Notes: generated from the letters alone by a model not told the origin. Counted from the first letter of the stretch, positions 18,483 to 29,177 are shown. The stretch is 64,000 bases of DNA from Pseudomonas putida (GCF_028682395.1 NZ_JANHLC010000001.1:930001-994000); one strand, 5' to 3'. Program-made: numbers and translations.

Positions 18483-20501
18483 TTAAGCCTGTTCCAGCGA
18501 GGTTTCGACACGGGTGGCAGGGATCACGTTGGCAGCGACCAAGCGCTGACGCTGTTCATTCTCGATCCGCTCGACTTCGGCAGCCGGCACCATGTAGCCC
18601 TGGTCATCACGGGCCGCGTGGATCACGAAATAGATCACCGTACCGGCCAGGCCAGCGATGGCCAGCCACCAGATATGCCAGATCATGGCGAAGCCGAAGA
18701 CCGTCAGCAGCGCGCCCATCACCACACCGGTCGCGGTGTTGTTCGGCATGTGGATCGGTGCATAGCGTTTCGGCGCCTGGTAGGCGGTACCGTTTTCCTT
18801 GGCTTCGGTGAACGCGTCGAGGGTGTCGGCTTTCGGCAGTTCGGCGAAGTTGTAGAACGGCGGTGGCGAAGAGGTCGACCATTCCAGGGTGTGGCCATTC
18901 CACGGGTCGCCCGACACGTCGAGGTTTTGCTTGCGGTCACGCACGCTGACGTAGATCTGGATCAGTTGGCAGGCAATACCGATGGCGATCAGCACCGCGC
19001 CGAACAGCGCGATGTGCAGGTACGGCACCCACTCGGGGTTGGTACTGCTGTTCAGGCGACGGGTCATGCCCATGAAGCCCAGCACGTAGAGCGGCATGAA
19101 CGCCACGAAGAAACCGCTGATCCAGAAGGCGAATGCCGCCTTGCCCCAACCTTCGTGCAGCTTGAAGCCGAACGCTTTCGGGAACCAGAAGCTGAAGCCG
19201 GCGATATAGCCGAACACCGCGCCGCCGATAATCACGTTATGGAAGTGCGCGATCACGAACAAGCTGTTGTGCAGGACAAAGTCCGCACCCGGAATGGCCA
19301 GCAGGACGCCGGTCATGCCGCCGATGGCGAAGGTCACCATAAAGCCCAGGGTCCACAGCACCTGGCTGGTGATGCGCAAACGACCGTGGTAGATGGTGAA
19401 TAGCCAGTTGAACAGCTTCACCCCCGTGGGGATCGAGATCAGCATCGTCGCCAGGCCGAAGAAGGCGTTGACGTTGGCGCCCGATCCCATGGTGAAGAAG
19501 TGGTGCAGCCAGACCATGAAGCCCAGGATCGAGATCGCGCCGCTGGCGTAGATCATCGAGTGATGGCCGAACAGACGCTTGCCGGAGAAGGTCGAGATGA
19601 CTTCGGAGAAGACCCCGAACGCCGGCAGAATCAGGATGTACACCTCGGGGTGACCCCAGGCCCAGAACAGGTTGACGTACATCATCGGATTTCCACCCAG
19701 TTCATTGGTGAAAATGTGGAAATCCATGTAACGGTCAAGCGTCAGCAGTGCCAGGGTAGCGGTCAGGATCGGGAACGAAGCGACGATCAGTACGTTGGCC
19801 CAGGTGCAGGTCCAGGTAAAGATCGGCATTTCCATCAACTTCATGCCAGGGGTACGCATTTTCAGCACGGTCGCCAGGAAGTTGACCCCGGTTAACGTCG
19901 TCCCGAGTCCTGATAGCTGTAGCGCCCAGATGTAGTAGTCCACCCCCACGCCCGGGCTGTAGCCCAGTTCGGACAGTGGCGGATACGCGACCCAACCGGT
20001 ACGGGCGAATTCGCCGACGCCCAGGGACAGGTTGACCAGCACGACGCCGGACACCAGCAGCCAGAAGCTCAGGGAGTTGAGGAAAGGGTACGCCACGTCA
20101 CGGGCACCGATCTGCAGCGGCACGACGATGTTCATCAGGCCGGTGAAGAAAGGCATCGCCATGAAGATAATCATGATCACACCGTGGGCGGTGAAGATCT
20201 GGTCATAGTGTTCAGGCGGCAGGTAGCCGGGCGAACCCTCGGTGGCCATGGCCAGTTGGGTACGCATCATGATTGCATCGGCGAAGCCGCGCAGCAGCAT
20301 GATCATGGCGACGATGATGTACATCACGCCGATTTTCTTGTGGTCGACCGACGTCAGCCACTCGGTCCACAGGTAGGTCCACTTCTTGAAGTAGGTGATT
20401 GCCGCGAAAATCGCCAGACCACCGAGCGCGATCATGGCAATGGTCACCATGACAATCGGCTCGTGGAACGGGATCGCGTCCAGACTTAATTTACCAAACA
20501 T
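18483..20501 (-). CDS. cyoB: Cytochrome bo3 ubiquinol oxidase subunit I
   Basis: 672 residues, the catalytic haem-copper subunit with about fifteen helices. It oxidises ubiquinol, reduces O2 to water and pumps protons. [17 protein letters not shown] carries the D-channel Glu and the cross-linked His-Tyr region. WLHHFFTMG supplies the two Cu(B) His, and HFHNVIIGG holds the haem ligands. Second gene of the operon, 3 bp after cyoA. Confidence 0.98.
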   Translation of the reverse strand: MFGKLSLDAIPFHEPIVMVTIAMIALGGLAIFAAITYFKKWTYLWTEWLTSVDHKKIGVMYIIVAMIMLLRGFADAIMMRTQLAMATEGSPGYLPPEHYDQIFTAHGVIMIIFMAMPFFTGLMNIVVPLQIGARDVAYPFLNSLSFWLLVSGVVLVNLSLGVGEFARTGWVAYPPLSELGYSPGVGVDYYIWALQLSGLGTTLTGVNFLATVLKMRTPGMKLMEMPIFTWTCTWANVLIVASFPILTATLALLTLDRYMDFHIFTNELGGNPMMYVNLFWAWGHPEVYILILPAFGVFSEVISTFSGKRLFGHHSMIYASGAISILGFMVWLHHFFTMGSGANVNAFFGLATMLISIPTGVKLFNWLFTIYHGRLRITSQVLWTLGFMVTFAIGGMTGVLLAIPGADFVLHNSLFVIAHFHNVIIGGAVFGYIAGFSFWFPKAFGFKLHEGWGKAAFAFWISGFFVAFMPLYVLGFMGMTRRLNSSTNPEWVPYLHIALFGAVLIAIGIACQLIQIYVSVRDRKQNLDVSGDPWNGHTLEWSTSSPPPFYNFAELPKADTLDAFTEAKENGTAYQAPKRYAPIHMPNNTATGVVMGALLTVFGFAMIWHIWWLAIAGLAGTVIYFVIHAARDDQGYMVPAAEVERIENEQRQRLVAANVIPATRVETSLEQA

Positions 20502-20504
20502 CGT

Positions 20505-21449
20505 TTACTCCTCTGCCCCGGCAGCTGAATGCGAACTCATGTCCATCCCTTCCATGCCGGCCACTGCTTTGTCTTGCTTCTCGTGGTGCATCGGCTTGCC
20601 CGGTTTCATGCCTTCATACTTGTCGATGATGGTCTGGAACAGGTTGGGCGCGTACGAGGCGTAGAGCTCGACAGGGTTGTTCTGGCTTGGCTTGGAAAGG
20701 GCTTCGTATTCAGCTTTTTCAAGCTGTTTAGGTGCTTTCTTGACGTCACTGACCCAGGCATCGAAATCTTCCTGGCTGGTGGCGATCGCTTTGAATTTCA
20801 TGCCGGTGAAACCCGCGCCGCTGTAGTTGGCGGAGATACCGTCGAACTCGGCATTCTGGTTGGCAATCAGGTGCAGCTTGGTCTGCATGCCAGCCATCGC
20901 GTAGATCTGGCCGCCCAGGCCCGGGATGAAGAACGAGTTCATCACGGTGTCGGAGGTCACGCGAAAGTTGATCGGGGTGTTGGCCGGGAACACGATCTTG
21001 TTGACCGTGGCGATCCCTTGTTCGGGATAGATGAACAGCCACTTCCAGTCCATGGCGACCACTTCGATGGTGATCGGCTTGACGTCCGACTCCAGCGGGC
21101 GATAGGGGTCGAGCGCGTGGGTCGACTTGTAGGTGACATAACCCAGGGCAATGATGATCAGCACCGGTACGGCCCAAACGGCGATCTCGATCTTGGTCGA
21201 GTGCGACCATTTCGGCGCGTAGGTCGCATTGGTGTTCGAGGCGCGGTATTTCCAGGCGAAAGCGAAGGTCATGACAATGACCGGCACGACGACCAGCAGC
21301 ATCAGCAGTGTCGCGGTGATGATCAGGTTACGTTCGTCCAGGCCCACCTGCCCCTTGGGATCGAGCAAGGTCATGTTGCAACCCGACAGCAACAACGTGC
21401 CGAGCAGAGGCAAAAAGCCTAAGAATCCGGGGTACCTTTTTTTACTCAT
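20505..21449 (-). CDS. cyoA: Cytochrome bo3 ubiquinol oxidase subunit II (lipoprotein)
   Basis: 314 residues. The lipobox LLLSGC gives an acylated Cys near residue 25. Two membrane helices follow, then the periplasmic cupredoxin-like domain, which lacks Cu(A) ligands as expected for quinol oxidases ([19 protein letters not shown]). I chose ATG 21449, where AGAGG lies at a good distance upstream; the open frame extends to 21503 without matching the family. First gene of cyoABCDE. Confidence 0.97.
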   Translation of the reverse strand: MSKKRYPGFLGFLPLLGTLLLSGCNMTLLDPKGQVGLDERNLIITATLLMLLVVVPVIVMTFAFAWKYRASNTNATYAPKWSHSTKIEIAVWAVPVLIIIALGYVTYKSTHALDPYRPLESDVKPITIEVVAMDWKWLFIYPEQGIATVNKIVFPANTPINFRVTSDTVMNSFFIPGLGGQIYAMAGMQTKLHLIANQNAEFDGISANYSGAGFTGMKFKAIATSQEDFDAWVSDVKKAPKQLEKAEYEALSKPSQNNPVELYASYAPNLFQTIIDKYEGMKPGKPMHHEKQDKAVAGMEGMDMSSHSAAGAEE

Positions 21450-22233
21450 CTCACGACCTCTAAAGCAGCTTGCGCAATGCAGTTGGGTTTCGATCGCCAA
21501 CACTTCACCCTGCCAAGGGTTGGCATTTTTCTTCGATTGAATAAGGGCCTGCCCGACGCTAGGCGCTGATCGGCAAATCCGGGATTAACGGTGAGTTCTT
21601 ATTCGAATTCGGGGTCAATGGCCTTGCTAAAGACCAATTCCATTTGGTGCGGATATCGGGAAGGTTGCCGGCACCTGGCGTCGCATGGAGCCGCTTGGCA
21701 ACCCCTCGACCGCCCTCGTGTGCTCAGGGTGAGCAGCGCCGGACATTCAGTGCGGGCGATTGTAGATAGCTGTCGCCACAGACACCATGTCTCATCTCGA
21801 AATAATTTTTATCGATTACCGTAACAATGATTAACAATTATTACGCTCAATCCAGATGATATCGCGTTTCATTCGTGCCGATCAGCCGCCACGAACAGCC
21901 CCCCTTTCCGAGTTCATCCCCAGCCTCCGCGGGATCGCTACAGCCCACAAAAATAGGGGCTTCAAACCGCTCGTCGGAGCTTGGCGAACGGACATTTCTG
22001 CCGGTTTTAAACCCAGGCCGATCACACCCATAAGAGGGCAAAAAACCACCTGAAATCCCCTCGCCCACGGCCATCGGAAATCAGTTGTAACAAACGTGCG
22101 CGTGACAATATGTCGCACACCCATCACAGCATTTCTTGCCGAGGATCACATCGCCTTCACCTAAAACACCTACGCAAAAAAACGCCCCGACCTCATACAG
22201 AGGATTCGGGGCGTCTTGATGACCGCTGGAAGT
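21450..22233. other. Intergenic region between cyoA and dsbB
   Basis: About 780 bp with no convincing gene. The part next to cyoA must hold the cyo promoter, but no clear -35/-10 pair or ANR-type TTGAT-N4-ATCAA box stands out by eye. An AT-rich tract runs from about 21800 to 21845. The far end carries the dsbB terminator. Short open frames at 21591-21824 and 21856-22127 lack protein-like features. Confidence 0.55.
22175..22214 (-). terminator. Rho-independent terminator of dsbB
   Basis: Read on the minus strand, ACGCCCCGA and TCGGGGCGT form a 9-bp stem with a 15-nt loop, followed by seven T. It begins 20 bp after the dsbB stop. Confidence 0.85.
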
Positions 22234-22743
22234 TCAGCTTTTGGCCTTGCGGTTGCGGTAGATGCCCAGTGGCACCAGCAGCGCGGTCAGGACAAACGCT
22301 ACCAGCGCCCACTGCGCCAGGGACAGGCCCAGCACCGGCGGGTATGGCGTGGAGCAGAAGCCGTCGACCTGGAACACCAGCGGCCAGACCGAGGCCAGTG
22401 GCAAGCCATCGACAATCGGTTGCAGCACATCAAGACCGCAGCTGACCGCCGGATGGGCCAGGATATAGACATGACGCCCTGCTGCGACAATGCCGCCAAT
22501 GGCACTGAGCACGACCAGCGCCTCACAGATCGTCAGGCTGGTGCGACCGCGCACCGCCGCTCCCGCAAAGGCGAATACCGCAATCAACAGCAACGCATAG
22601 CGCTGCAGGATGCACAGCGGGCAGGGCGCCTCGCCAAGCACGATCTGCATATACAGCGCACCACCGATCAGCGCCAGGCAGATCACACCCAACAACACCA
22701 GGAAACGCTTCTCGCGCCCCAACCGCACCATTTCCTCACTCAT
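22234..22743 (-). CDS. dsbB: Disulfide bond formation protein B
   Basis: 169 residues with four membrane helices. It reoxidises periplasmic DsbA and passes electrons to ubiquinone. The first periplasmic loop has the redox pair in EAPCPLCILQRY. The second loop has the other pair, CGLDVLQP and DGFCSTPYP. The length is normal. It stands alone with its own terminator, between the cyo operon and fhp. Confidence 0.96.
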   Translation of the reverse strand: MSEEMVRLGREKRFLVLLGVICLALIGGALYMQIVLGEAPCPLCILQRYALLLIAVFAFAGAAVRGRTSLTICEALVVLSAIGGIVAAGRHVYILAHPAVSCGLDVLQPIVDGLPLASVWPLVFQVDGFCSTPYPPVLGLSLAQWALVAFVLTALLVPLGIYRNRKAKS

Positions 22744-22976
22744 CCTGTTTCCCTTCGCCTCGGTTGTCTTCGATAAGTCAGCGCCCGCTGCTATCGGCTG
22801 CGGGCAAGTCTACACGCTGCACGCGCCTATGGAGCGCAATGCGCAGGCGGCGATCGTGTCGAGGAATTAACGTAGAAAGATTAAAGCGCGATTAACCCCG
22901 GCATCAGAGCGCCGGATAGCGCGCAGTGACCGGCGAGTGAGCCTCGCCGGCCAATACCGGGGCAGTAGAGCGGCCT

Positions 22977-24158
22977 TTACTCCAGTGCCGCGGCCGGGCC
23001 GAAGAACTCGTAGCGCGCCTGCTTTTCAGGCACCCCCAAAGCCTTCAGATGGCGTTTCACCGCGCCCATAAAACCTTTGGGGCCGAGGAAGTAAGCATCC
23101 AGGTTGCGGTCGGCCGGTAGCCATTCTCCCAGTTGCTGCTCACACAGATAACCAATCTTGTGCGCCGCCGGGCTGACGCCGTCGTCTTCGGCATAGCAAT
23201 AGAACTGCCTGAGTTGCGGATGGCGCTCGGCCAGGCAATCCACCCAATCCCGGAACGCATGGACCGAGCCGTTACGCGCACAGTGGATAAAATGCACCGG
23301 ACGCGGGGTGAGCAGTGCCGCCTCCAGCATCGCCAGGGTTGGCGTGATGCCTACGCCACCGCTGATCAGCACCAGCGGCTTGTCGCTGGCCGTCAGGGTG
23401 AACTCTCCCGAAGGCGGGAACAATTCCAGGGTTGCACCTTCCTGCAACTGGTCATGCAGGTAATTGGAAACCACACCACCCGGCTCGCGCTTGACGCTGA
23501 TACGGTAGCTGCCGATGCCCGCCAGGGCCGACAGTGAATAGTTGCGGCGCAATTCCTCGCCGTTGACGATCAACTTCATGCCGATGTACTGACCCGGCTC
23601 AAAGGCCATGATTGGCCCGCCGTCCTGGGGTTTGAAGTAGAAAGACGCAATTTCAGCGCTTTCCTGCACCTTGGCCGCCAGCACAAAGACCCGCCCACCT
23701 CTCCAGCCACCCGGCGCCAGGGCTTTTTCGTCATAGATGGCGGCCTCGGCCCCGATCAGGATCTCGGCCAGTTGGTTGTAGGCCGCGCCCCAGGCGCCCA
23801 TGACTTCAGGGGTGGCAATCTCGTCGCCGAGGACTTCAGAAATGGCTCGTAACAGGCAACTGCCGACAATGGGGTAATGTTCAGGAAGAATCTGCAGCGC
23901 AACGTGCTTATTGATGATCTTCGCAACCAAGTCACCCACCTGATCCAGTTGGTCGATATGCCGGGCATACATCAGTACGCCATTGGCCAGGGCACGCGGC
24001 TGGTCGCCACTGACCTGGTGGGCCTGGTTGAACAGCGGCCGGACTTGCGGGTACTCGGACAGCATCATCCGGTAGAAATGGTTGATCAGGGCTTCGCCGC
24101 CGCTTTCTAGCAATGGAACGGTCGATTTGACGATGGCTCGATCTTGCACGCTTAACAT
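22977..24158 (-). CDS. fhp: Flavohaemoglobin, nitric oxide dioxygenase
   Basis: 393 residues, full length (hmp/fhp). Residues ~1-140 are the globin domain with the proximal-His region INKHVALQILPEHY. Residues ~150-260 are the FAD domain (LRRNYSLSA). Residues ~265-393 are the NAD domain (LISGGVGITPTLAML). It detoxifies NO to nitrate using O2 and NADH. ATG 24158 has GGAG 9 bases upstream; the frame also opens with a GTG at 24173, less likely. It is divergent from a NorR-type activator with matching operator sites between them, as in the fhp-fhpR pair of P. aeruginosa. Confidence 0.96.
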   Translation of the reverse strand: MLSVQDRAIVKSTVPLLESGGEALINHFYRMMLSEYPQVRPLFNQAHQVSGDQPRALANGVLMYARHIDQLDQVGDLVAKIINKHVALQILPEHYPIVGSCLLRAISEVLGDEIATPEVMGAWGAAYNQLAEILIGAEAAIYDEKALAPGGWRGGRVFVLAAKVQESAEIASFYFKPQDGGPIMAFEPGQYIGMKLIVNGEELRRNYSLSALAGIGSYRISVKREPGGVVSNYLHDQLQEGATLELFPPSGEFTLTASDKPLVLISGGVGITPTLAMLEAALLTPRPVHFIHCARNGSVHAFRDWVDCLAERHPQLRQFYCYAEDDGVSPAAHKIGYLCEQQLGEWLPADRNLDAYFLGPKGFMGAVKRHLKALGVPEKQARYEFFGPAAALE

Positions 24159-24202
24159 GAGTATCACTCCCACTTTATGAATTTTCTAACCTCCTTGTAC
24201 CT

Positions 24203-24220
24203 GTCAGTTTTCATGCCAAC
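24203..24220 (-). promoter_or_regulatory. Candidate sigma-54 promoter of fhp
   Basis: On the minus strand the sequence reads TTGGCATGAAAACTGAC. The -24 half (TTGGCA) matches the sigma-54 consensus. The -12 half has GA where GC is expected, so the match is partial. Its place, about 45 bp upstream of the fhp start and downstream of the NorR-type sites, is right for an enhancer-dependent promoter. Confidence 0.4.
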
Positions 24221-24259
24221 TATAAAACACATATAATTCAACAACTTAAATAACAAATA

Positions 24260-24270
24260 GTCATTAAGAC
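24260..24270. promoter_or_regulatory. NorR/FhpR-type operator, site 1
   Basis: GTCATTAAGAC fits the NorR enhancer consensus GT-N7-AC and is also a GTC-N5-GAC dyad. It is about 40 bp upstream of the candidate fhp -24 element. Confidence 0.6.
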
Positions 24271-24285
24271 CCTCTAGCATTTATA

Positions 24286-24296
24286 GTCATTAGGAC
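24286..24296. promoter_or_regulatory. NorR/FhpR-type operator, site 2
   Basis: GTCATTAGGAC is a second GT-N7-AC match, differing from site 1 by one base. Site centres are 26 bp apart. Confidence 0.6.
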
Positions 24297-24304
24297 CTAC
24301 AGGA

Positions 24305-24315
24305 GTCACTATGAC
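24305..24315. promoter_or_regulatory. NorR/FhpR-type operator, site 3, overlapping the fhpR start
   Basis: GTCACTATGAC again fits GTC-N5-GAC and GT-N7-AC, and it includes the fhpR ATG at 24311. Binding here could repress fhpR itself, as NorR does in other bacteria. Confidence 0.5.
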
Positions 24316-25861
24316 TGCAAAATCACTGCTCACTGCGCTACTGCCCCTGGTCGCCGATCTGTCCCGCGAACTGCCGGAAGGAGAGCGTTATCGCCGCCTG
24401 CTGGAGGCCATGCGTGCCTTGCTGCCTTGCGATGCCGCCGCGCTGCTGCGCCTGGACGGTGAATGGCTGGTGCCACTGGCCGTCGACGGCCTGAGCCCCG
24501 ACACCCTTGGCCGACGGTTTCGGATCAGCGAGCACCCGCGCTTCCAGGCGCTGCTCGCCAGCAGCGGCCCGACCCGGTTCGATACCGGTTGCGAACTGCC
24601 CGACCCCTACGACGGCCTGGTCGATGGCCTGGACGAGTTCCTGCAGGTTCACGACTGCCTCGGCTGCCCGCTCTTTGTCGATGAACTCCCTTGGGGATTG
24701 CTGACCCTCGACGCCTTGCACCCCGAGCGTTTTGAACGGATCGAGCTCGATGCCCTGCAAGCGTTCGCCAGCCTGGCCTCGGCCACCGTGAATGCCGCCG
24801 AACGCATCGAGCGCCTGGCGCTACGGGCGGAAAACGAACACCAACGCGCCGAACTGTATCGCCAGGCGAGCGGCCAGCAACAGCGTGAAATGATTGGCCA
24901 GAGTCGCGTCCACAAGCGCCTGGTCGAAGAAATCAACCTGGTCGGCGGCAGCGACCTGACCGTACTGATCACCGGCGAGACCGGTGTCGGCAAGGAGCTG
25001 GTGGCACAAGCCATCCACGCCGCTTCACCCCGGGCAGAGAAACCGATGGTCAGCCTTAACTGTGCCGCCCTGCCCGACACCCTGGTAGAAAGCGAACTGT
25101 TCGGCCATGTGCGCGGCGCGTTTACCGGCGCAGTGAATGATCGCCGCGGAAAATTTGAACAGGCCCATGGCGGCACACTGTTTCTCGACGAAGTGGGCGA
25201 ACTCTCGCTGACCGTCCAGGCGAAACTGCTGCGGGTCCTGCAAAGCGGTCAACTACAGCGCCTGGGCTCGGACAAGGAGCACCATGTCGATGTCCGACTG
25301 ATCGCCGCGACCAATCGCGACCTCGCCGAGGAAGTTCGCCAGGGCCACTACCGGGCCGACTTCTACCACCGCCTCAGCGTCTACCCCCTGCTGGTCCCGC
25401 CCCTGCGCGAGCGCGGTCGTGACGTCCTGATGCTCAGCGGCTACTTTCTGGAGCAGAACCGCTCGCGCATGGGCCTCAACAGCCTGCGCCTGACCAGCGA
25501 TGCCCAGGCTGCCCTGCTGAACTATCCATGGCCGGGCAATGTACGTGAGCTGGAACACCTGATCGGACGCAGCGCGCTCAAGGCCCTGGGCAATCGCCCC
25601 GAGCGGCCGCGGGTCTTGAGCCTGAGTGCCGCTGACCTGGACCTGCCCGGCGTTACGCCGCCTCCCGCAGCCGAACCCCAGGTAGAGCCACGCGCCGACG
25701 AGCCCTGCGGCGACCTGCGCCAGGCCACCGATCAATTCCAACGGCAACTGATCAGCGCCTGCCTGGAGCGCCACCACTTGAACTGGGCCGGCGCTGCCCG
25801 TGAACTGGGGGTCGACCGGGCCAACCTGGGACGCGTGGCCAAGCGCCTTGGACTTAAATAG
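24311..25861 (+). CDS. fhpR: NO-responsive sigma-54 activator, NorR family
   Basis: 516 residues in three domains. Residues ~1-170 are a GAF domain that in NorR binds NO through a non-haem iron. Residues ~185-430 are the AAA+ domain: Walker A GETGVGKELVA (~220), the sigma-54 contact loop GAFTGA (268-273) and Walker B GGTLFLDEVGEL. The C-terminal helix-turn-helix is AARELGVDRANLGRVAKRLG. AGGAG precedes the ATG. Divergent from fhp, with three NorR-type sites in the shared region, so its job is to switch on NO detoxification. In other species the same protein is called NorR. Confidence 0.95.
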   Translation: MTAKSLLTALLPLVADLSRELPEGERYRRLLEAMRALLPCDAAALLRLDGEWLVPLAVDGLSPDTLGRRFRISEHPRFQALLASSGPTRFDTGCELPDPYDGLVDGLDEFLQVHDCLGCPLFVDELPWGLLTLDALHPERFERIELDALQAFASLASATVNAAERIERLALRAENEHQRAELYRQASGQQQREMIGQSRVHKRLVEEINLVGGSDLTVLITGETGVGKELVAQAIHAASPRAEKPMVSLNCAALPDTLVESELFGHVRGAFTGAVNDRRGKFEQAHGGTLFLDEVGELSLTVQAKLLRVLQSGQLQRLGSDKEHHVDVRLIAATNRDLAEEVRQGHYRADFYHRLSVYPLLVPPLRERGRDVLMLSGYFLEQNRSRMGLNSLRLTSDAQAALLNYPWPGNVRELEHLIGRSALKALGNRPERPRVLSLSAADLDLPGVTPPPAAEPQVEPRADEPCGDLRQATDQFQRQLISACLERHHLNWAGAARELGVDRANLGRVAKRLGLK

Positions 25862-25971
25862 TCATCAGCGCTATACAGGGGTTAAAGCCAACCGTCATCG
25901 GGTCGATAACCCGGTATCGATAGCCGGGCGCAACCATTGCGCGTCCGCCACCTTTTACACAGAAGGTTTTT

Positions 25972-26874
25972 ATGTCCACCGACAAAGCCCGCGCAGACTC
26001 ACTTTCGCTTCTGCTGTTTACCTTGCGCAGCGGCAAGCTGATGGCAATCAACCTGCTTAAAGTCAGTGAAATCATTCCCTGCCCGCCGCTGACCAAGCTG
26101 CCGGAGTCTCACCCCAACGTCAAAGGCATCGCCACCCTGCGCGGCGCCTCGCTGTCGGTGATCGACCTGAGCCGCGCCATTGGCGAGATGCCGCTCAAGG
26201 ACCCCGACGGCGGCTGCCTGATCGTCACGGATGTCAGCCGCTCCAAGCAGGGCCTGCATGTGCAGGCCGTGAGCAAGATCGTCCATTGCCTGACGACCGA
26301 TATCCGTCCACCGCCCTACGGCTCCGGGGGGTCGAAAGCGTTTATCACCGGCGTCACCCAGGTCGACGGCACACTGGTCCAGGTGATCGACATTGAAAAA
26401 GTCATTCACGGGATCGCGCCGACGCAGATGTCAGTGGCCATCGATGAACTGACCATGGAAGAGGCCGAGGTCCTCGGCCACACGCGCATCCTGGTGATCG
26501 ACGACAGCCAGGTTGCCTTGCAGCAATCGATCATCAGCCTGCGCCACCTTGGCCTGCAGTGCCATACCGCGCGCAGTGCCAAGGAAGCCATGGCCTGCCT
26601 GCTCGAATTGCAAGGTACCGCCCAGGAAATCAACGTGGTGGTCTCGGATATCGAGATGCCCGAAATGGACGGCTACGCCTTTACCCGCACGATTCGCGAG
26701 ACCCCGGACTTCAAGGATCTCTACATCCTGCTGCACACCTCGCTCGACAGCGCCATGAACAGCGAGAAGGCACGACTGGCCGGGGCCAATGCGGTCCTGA
26801 CCAAATTTTCCTCGCCGGAACTGACCAAATGCCTGATCCAGGCCGCCCGGACCGTGACGGTCCAGGAGGCCTGA
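25972..26874 (+). CDS. cheV: Chemotaxis coupling protein CheV (CheW + receiver domains)
   Basis: 300 residues. Residues ~12-150 are a CheW-like domain (GIATLRGASLSVIDLSRAIG). Residues ~170-295 are a response-regulator receiver with acidic pocket VIDDSQ and phospho-acceptor Asp in VVSDIEMPEMDGYAF. CheV links chemoreceptors to CheA and tunes adaptation through phosphorylation. Pseudomonas carries several cheV genes and this sequence does not tell which one it is. It is followed closely by a GNAT gene and faces an Aer-like receptor beyond it. Confidence 0.92.
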   Translation: MSTDKARADSLSLLLFTLRSGKLMAINLLKVSEIIPCPPLTKLPESHPNVKGIATLRGASLSVIDLSRAIGEMPLKDPDGGCLIVTDVSRSKQGLHVQAVSKIVHCLTTDIRPPPYGSGGSKAFITGVTQVDGTLVQVIDIEKVIHGIAPTQMSVAIDELTMEEAEVLGHTRILVIDDSQVALQQSIISLRHLGLQCHTARSAKEAMACLLELQGTAQEINVVVSDIEMPEMDGYAFTRTIRETPDFKDLYILLHTSLDSAMNSEKARLAGANAVLTKFSSPELTKCLIQAARTVTVQEA

Positions 26875-26879
26875 GCCGA

Positions 26880-27383
26880 GTGCCGGCAACGCCCAGCAGC
26901 CGGCTGCTGCGCTATCGCCTCGACGCCCGGCACCCTCCGGGCGACTGGCCCAAGGGGGTGCCCGACGGGGTGCGACTGAGTCCCTTCGAGCCTGGCTTGG
27001 CACCGGCCATTCACGCGCTGCTGGAACTGGGGTATCGGGACGGACAAGGCAGCGTGCCCGGCTTTCAGGCCTGGCTGGATGGCCTGACCAACGATGCCGA
27101 GTACACGCCGCAGCTGTGCTTTGTCGCCCTGGACGCCGAAGGCGTGGTCGCCGTGCTTCAGGGCTGGACCAGCGGGTTTATCAAGGATGTGGTCGTGCAC
27201 CCTCGGGCGCAGCGTCGGGGTCTGGCTCGCGCCTTGCTGTTGCGGGCTTTCGAGGTCTACCGCGAACGGGGTGAAGGCTGGGTCGACCTGCGGGTCATGA
27301 CCGATAACCTGCCCGCTTGCCGACTGTACGAAAGCCTGGGCCTAAAGCCGGTCGAGGAACGCCCGCCGCTCGCCTGGCGCTAG
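26880..27383 (+). CDS. GNAT family N-acetyltransferase
   Basis: 167 residues with a GTG start at 26880, chosen because AGGAGG (26864-26869) sits 10 bases upstream and no nearer ATG is in frame. The acetyl-CoA loop is DVVVHPRAQRRGLARALLL, in the standard place, and the C-terminal strand is LRVMTDNLPACRLYESLGL. It begins 5 bp after cheV and is probably co-transcribed. Substrate unknown. Confidence 0.85.
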   Translation: MPATPSSRLLRYRLDARHPPGDWPKGVPDGVRLSPFEPGLAPAIHALLELGYRDGQGSVPGFQAWLDGLTNDAEYTPQLCFVALDAEGVVAVLQGWTSGFIKDVVVHPRAQRRGLARALLLRAFEVYRERGEGWVDLRVMTDNLPACRLYESLGLKPVEERPPLAWR

Positions 27384-27419
27384 ACGCAGAAGCCGTGCGG
27401 CGTCAGACCGGCCCGCGCC

Positions 27420-29009
27420 TCAGTGACGCTTCTGCCAGAACTCTTCGGCCAACGAGCGCAAGTCATCGGCCAGCTCCGCCACATCGCCGGAGTTGATATG
27501 GCTTTGCTGCCCCGCGACCACCGTGACTTCGCAGGCGCTGCGGATACCGATGATGTTGCGGTTGATATCTTCACTGACATTACTTTGCTGCTCCACCGCC
27601 GAAGCGATCTGCAGGCTCATCTCGGTAATCCGGTTGACCCGCTCGCTGATCCCGGCCAGGGCCGTGGCCGCGCGCTGCACATGGGCCACGCTGTCTTCGG
27701 CATGCTGGCTGCTCTGCTGCATGACCTGCACGGCATCGCGCGCGCCCTCTTGCAGCGTCGTGATCATCCGCTGGATTTCATTGGTCGATTGCTGGGTGCG
27801 CTGGGCCAGCCCGCGCACTTCATCGGCCACCACCGCGAACCCGCGCCCCTGCTCGCCGGCACGTGCCGCCTCGATGGCCGCATTGAGCGCCAGCAAATTG
27901 GTCTGTTCGGCAATACTGCGAATCACCTCAAGAACGCTGGAGATCTCATTGCTATGGCTCTCCAGATGGTGGATGACCGACGTTGCGCGCTCCAGCTCAC
28001 TGGCCAGGCGCATCACCGCGCTGCGACTTTCGCCGACCAATTGATGGCCTTCACGGGTTTCGCTGCCGGCCTGATCGGCCGCCACGCTGGCGTACTGGGC
28101 GTTGACCGCAACCTCGGCGACGCTGGCGGCCATCTCGTGAATGGCGGCCGCGACCTGATCGGTCTCGGCCTGTTGCTCAAGGGTGCTGGCGTGGCTGCTC
28201 TCGATATGTCGGACCAGTTCAGTCGCATGTCCGGCCAGGCGCTGGGACGCATCGCCGATTCGCCCGACCACCGCCCCGACCTGGGCCTCGAGCATCTTCA
28301 TGGCGAATTCGATCTGCCCGACCTCATCCCGGCGGCCCGTATAAATAGCCTGGCTCAGGGAGTTATCGGCAAACTCGCGTGCCTGATTGACCAGCCGGTT
28401 CAATGGCACCATCAATTGCCGAATGGCCAGTGCCGACAATGCGCTCCCAGCCACCCAAACCAGCAGGCTGGTCCAGTTCCAGGTCGCGGGTCCGGCCAGT
28501 GCATGGCTGCTCAACAGCGCAGCGCCGAACAAGAGGCTGGCGGCGGCCCAGACCTTGAACCCCAGGCCAACCTTCGGCAGGCGCTGGCACAACGTCCGGC
28601 GCTCCTGGCGCAAATGGCTGTACGCACGCTCTGCCGCCTCGACCTGGGCAGCCGTGGGCTTGGTTCTGACCGATTGGTACTCGACAGTCCGGCCTTGCTG
28701 GGTCACCGGTGTGACATAGGCACTGACCCAATAGTGGTCACCGTTCTTGCAACGGTTCTTCACCAGCCCCATCCACGAACGCCCCGCCTTGAGCGTTCGC
28801 CACATATGGGCAAAGGCCGCCGCAGGCATATCCGGATGGCGCAGCAGATTATGCGGGGAGCCAAGCAGTTCTTCGCGGGTATAGCCACTGACATTAATGA
28901 AGTCAGGGTTGGCATAGGTGATCGCGCTGTTCAGATCCGTGGTCGAAAGAATGTTGCAGTCGTGGGCAAAATCCACATTCCGACCAGTAATCGGCAGATT
29001 GATCTTCAT
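27420..29009 (-). CDS. aer: Aer-like methyl-accepting chemotaxis protein (PAS sensor)
   Basis: 529 residues. Residues ~10-115 are a PAS domain of the Aer type ([19 protein letters not shown], then [16 protein letters not shown]), expected to bind FAD and read redox state. Two hydrophobic helices at ~155-200 anchor it in the membrane with little periplasmic part. A HAMP-like segment follows. The signalling hairpin near residues 370-420 ([20 protein letters not shown]) touches CheA/CheW. Convergent with the GNAT/cheV pair. The exact paralogue (aer or aer-2) is not certain. Confidence 0.9.
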   Translation of the reverse strand: MKINLPITGRNVDFAHDCNILSTTDLNSAITYANPDFINVSGYTREELLGSPHNLLRHPDMPAAAFAHMWRTLKAGRSWMGLVKNRCKNGDHYWVSAYVTPVTQQGRTVEYQSVRTKPTAAQVEAAERAYSHLRQERRTLCQRLPKVGLGFKVWAAASLLFGAALLSSHALAGPATWNWTSLLVWVAGSALSALAIRQLMVPLNRLVNQAREFADNSLSQAIYTGRRDEVGQIEFAMKMLEAQVGAVVGRIGDASQRLAGHATELVRHIESSHASTLEQQAETDQVAAAIHEMAASVAEVAVNAQYASVAADQAGSETREGHQLVGESRSAVMRLASELERATSVIHHLESHSNEISSVLEVIRSIAEQTNLLALNAAIEAARAGEQGRGFAVVADEVRGLAQRTQQSTNEIQRMITTLQEGARDAVQVMQQSSQHAEDSVAHVQRAATALAGISERVNRITEMSLQIASAVEQQSNVSEDINRNIIGIRSACEVTVVAGQQSHINSGDVAELADDLRSLAEEFWQKRH

Positions 29010-29177
29010 GAAAGCGCGCTCGAATTGTTGGGAAGAGTCGGCAGGGCGTCGACTCTAAGCGCACCAATATCCAGAACACTGATCTAGCTCACGTCCTCCG
29101 CAAATATTTCGAAACACAGCATCTTTGCAGATAATCCCATCAATCTTGCGTAAAAGACGGGATTTTGACGACAGAAA

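Noticed and set aside
21450..22170. ANR/FNR box or operator for the cyo operon
   Set aside because: No TTGAT-N4-ATCAA or close match found by eye, although oxygen control would be expected.
22928..22951. CCGGCGAG/CTCGCCGG hairpin after fhp as a terminator
   Set aside because: Good stem but no T-run on either strand; could be a processing or REP-like hairpin, not supported as a terminator.
27423..29087. 554-codon open frame opposite the Aer-like receptor
   Set aside because: Shadow frame of a real chemoreceptor; His/Arg/Gly-rich product with no domain.
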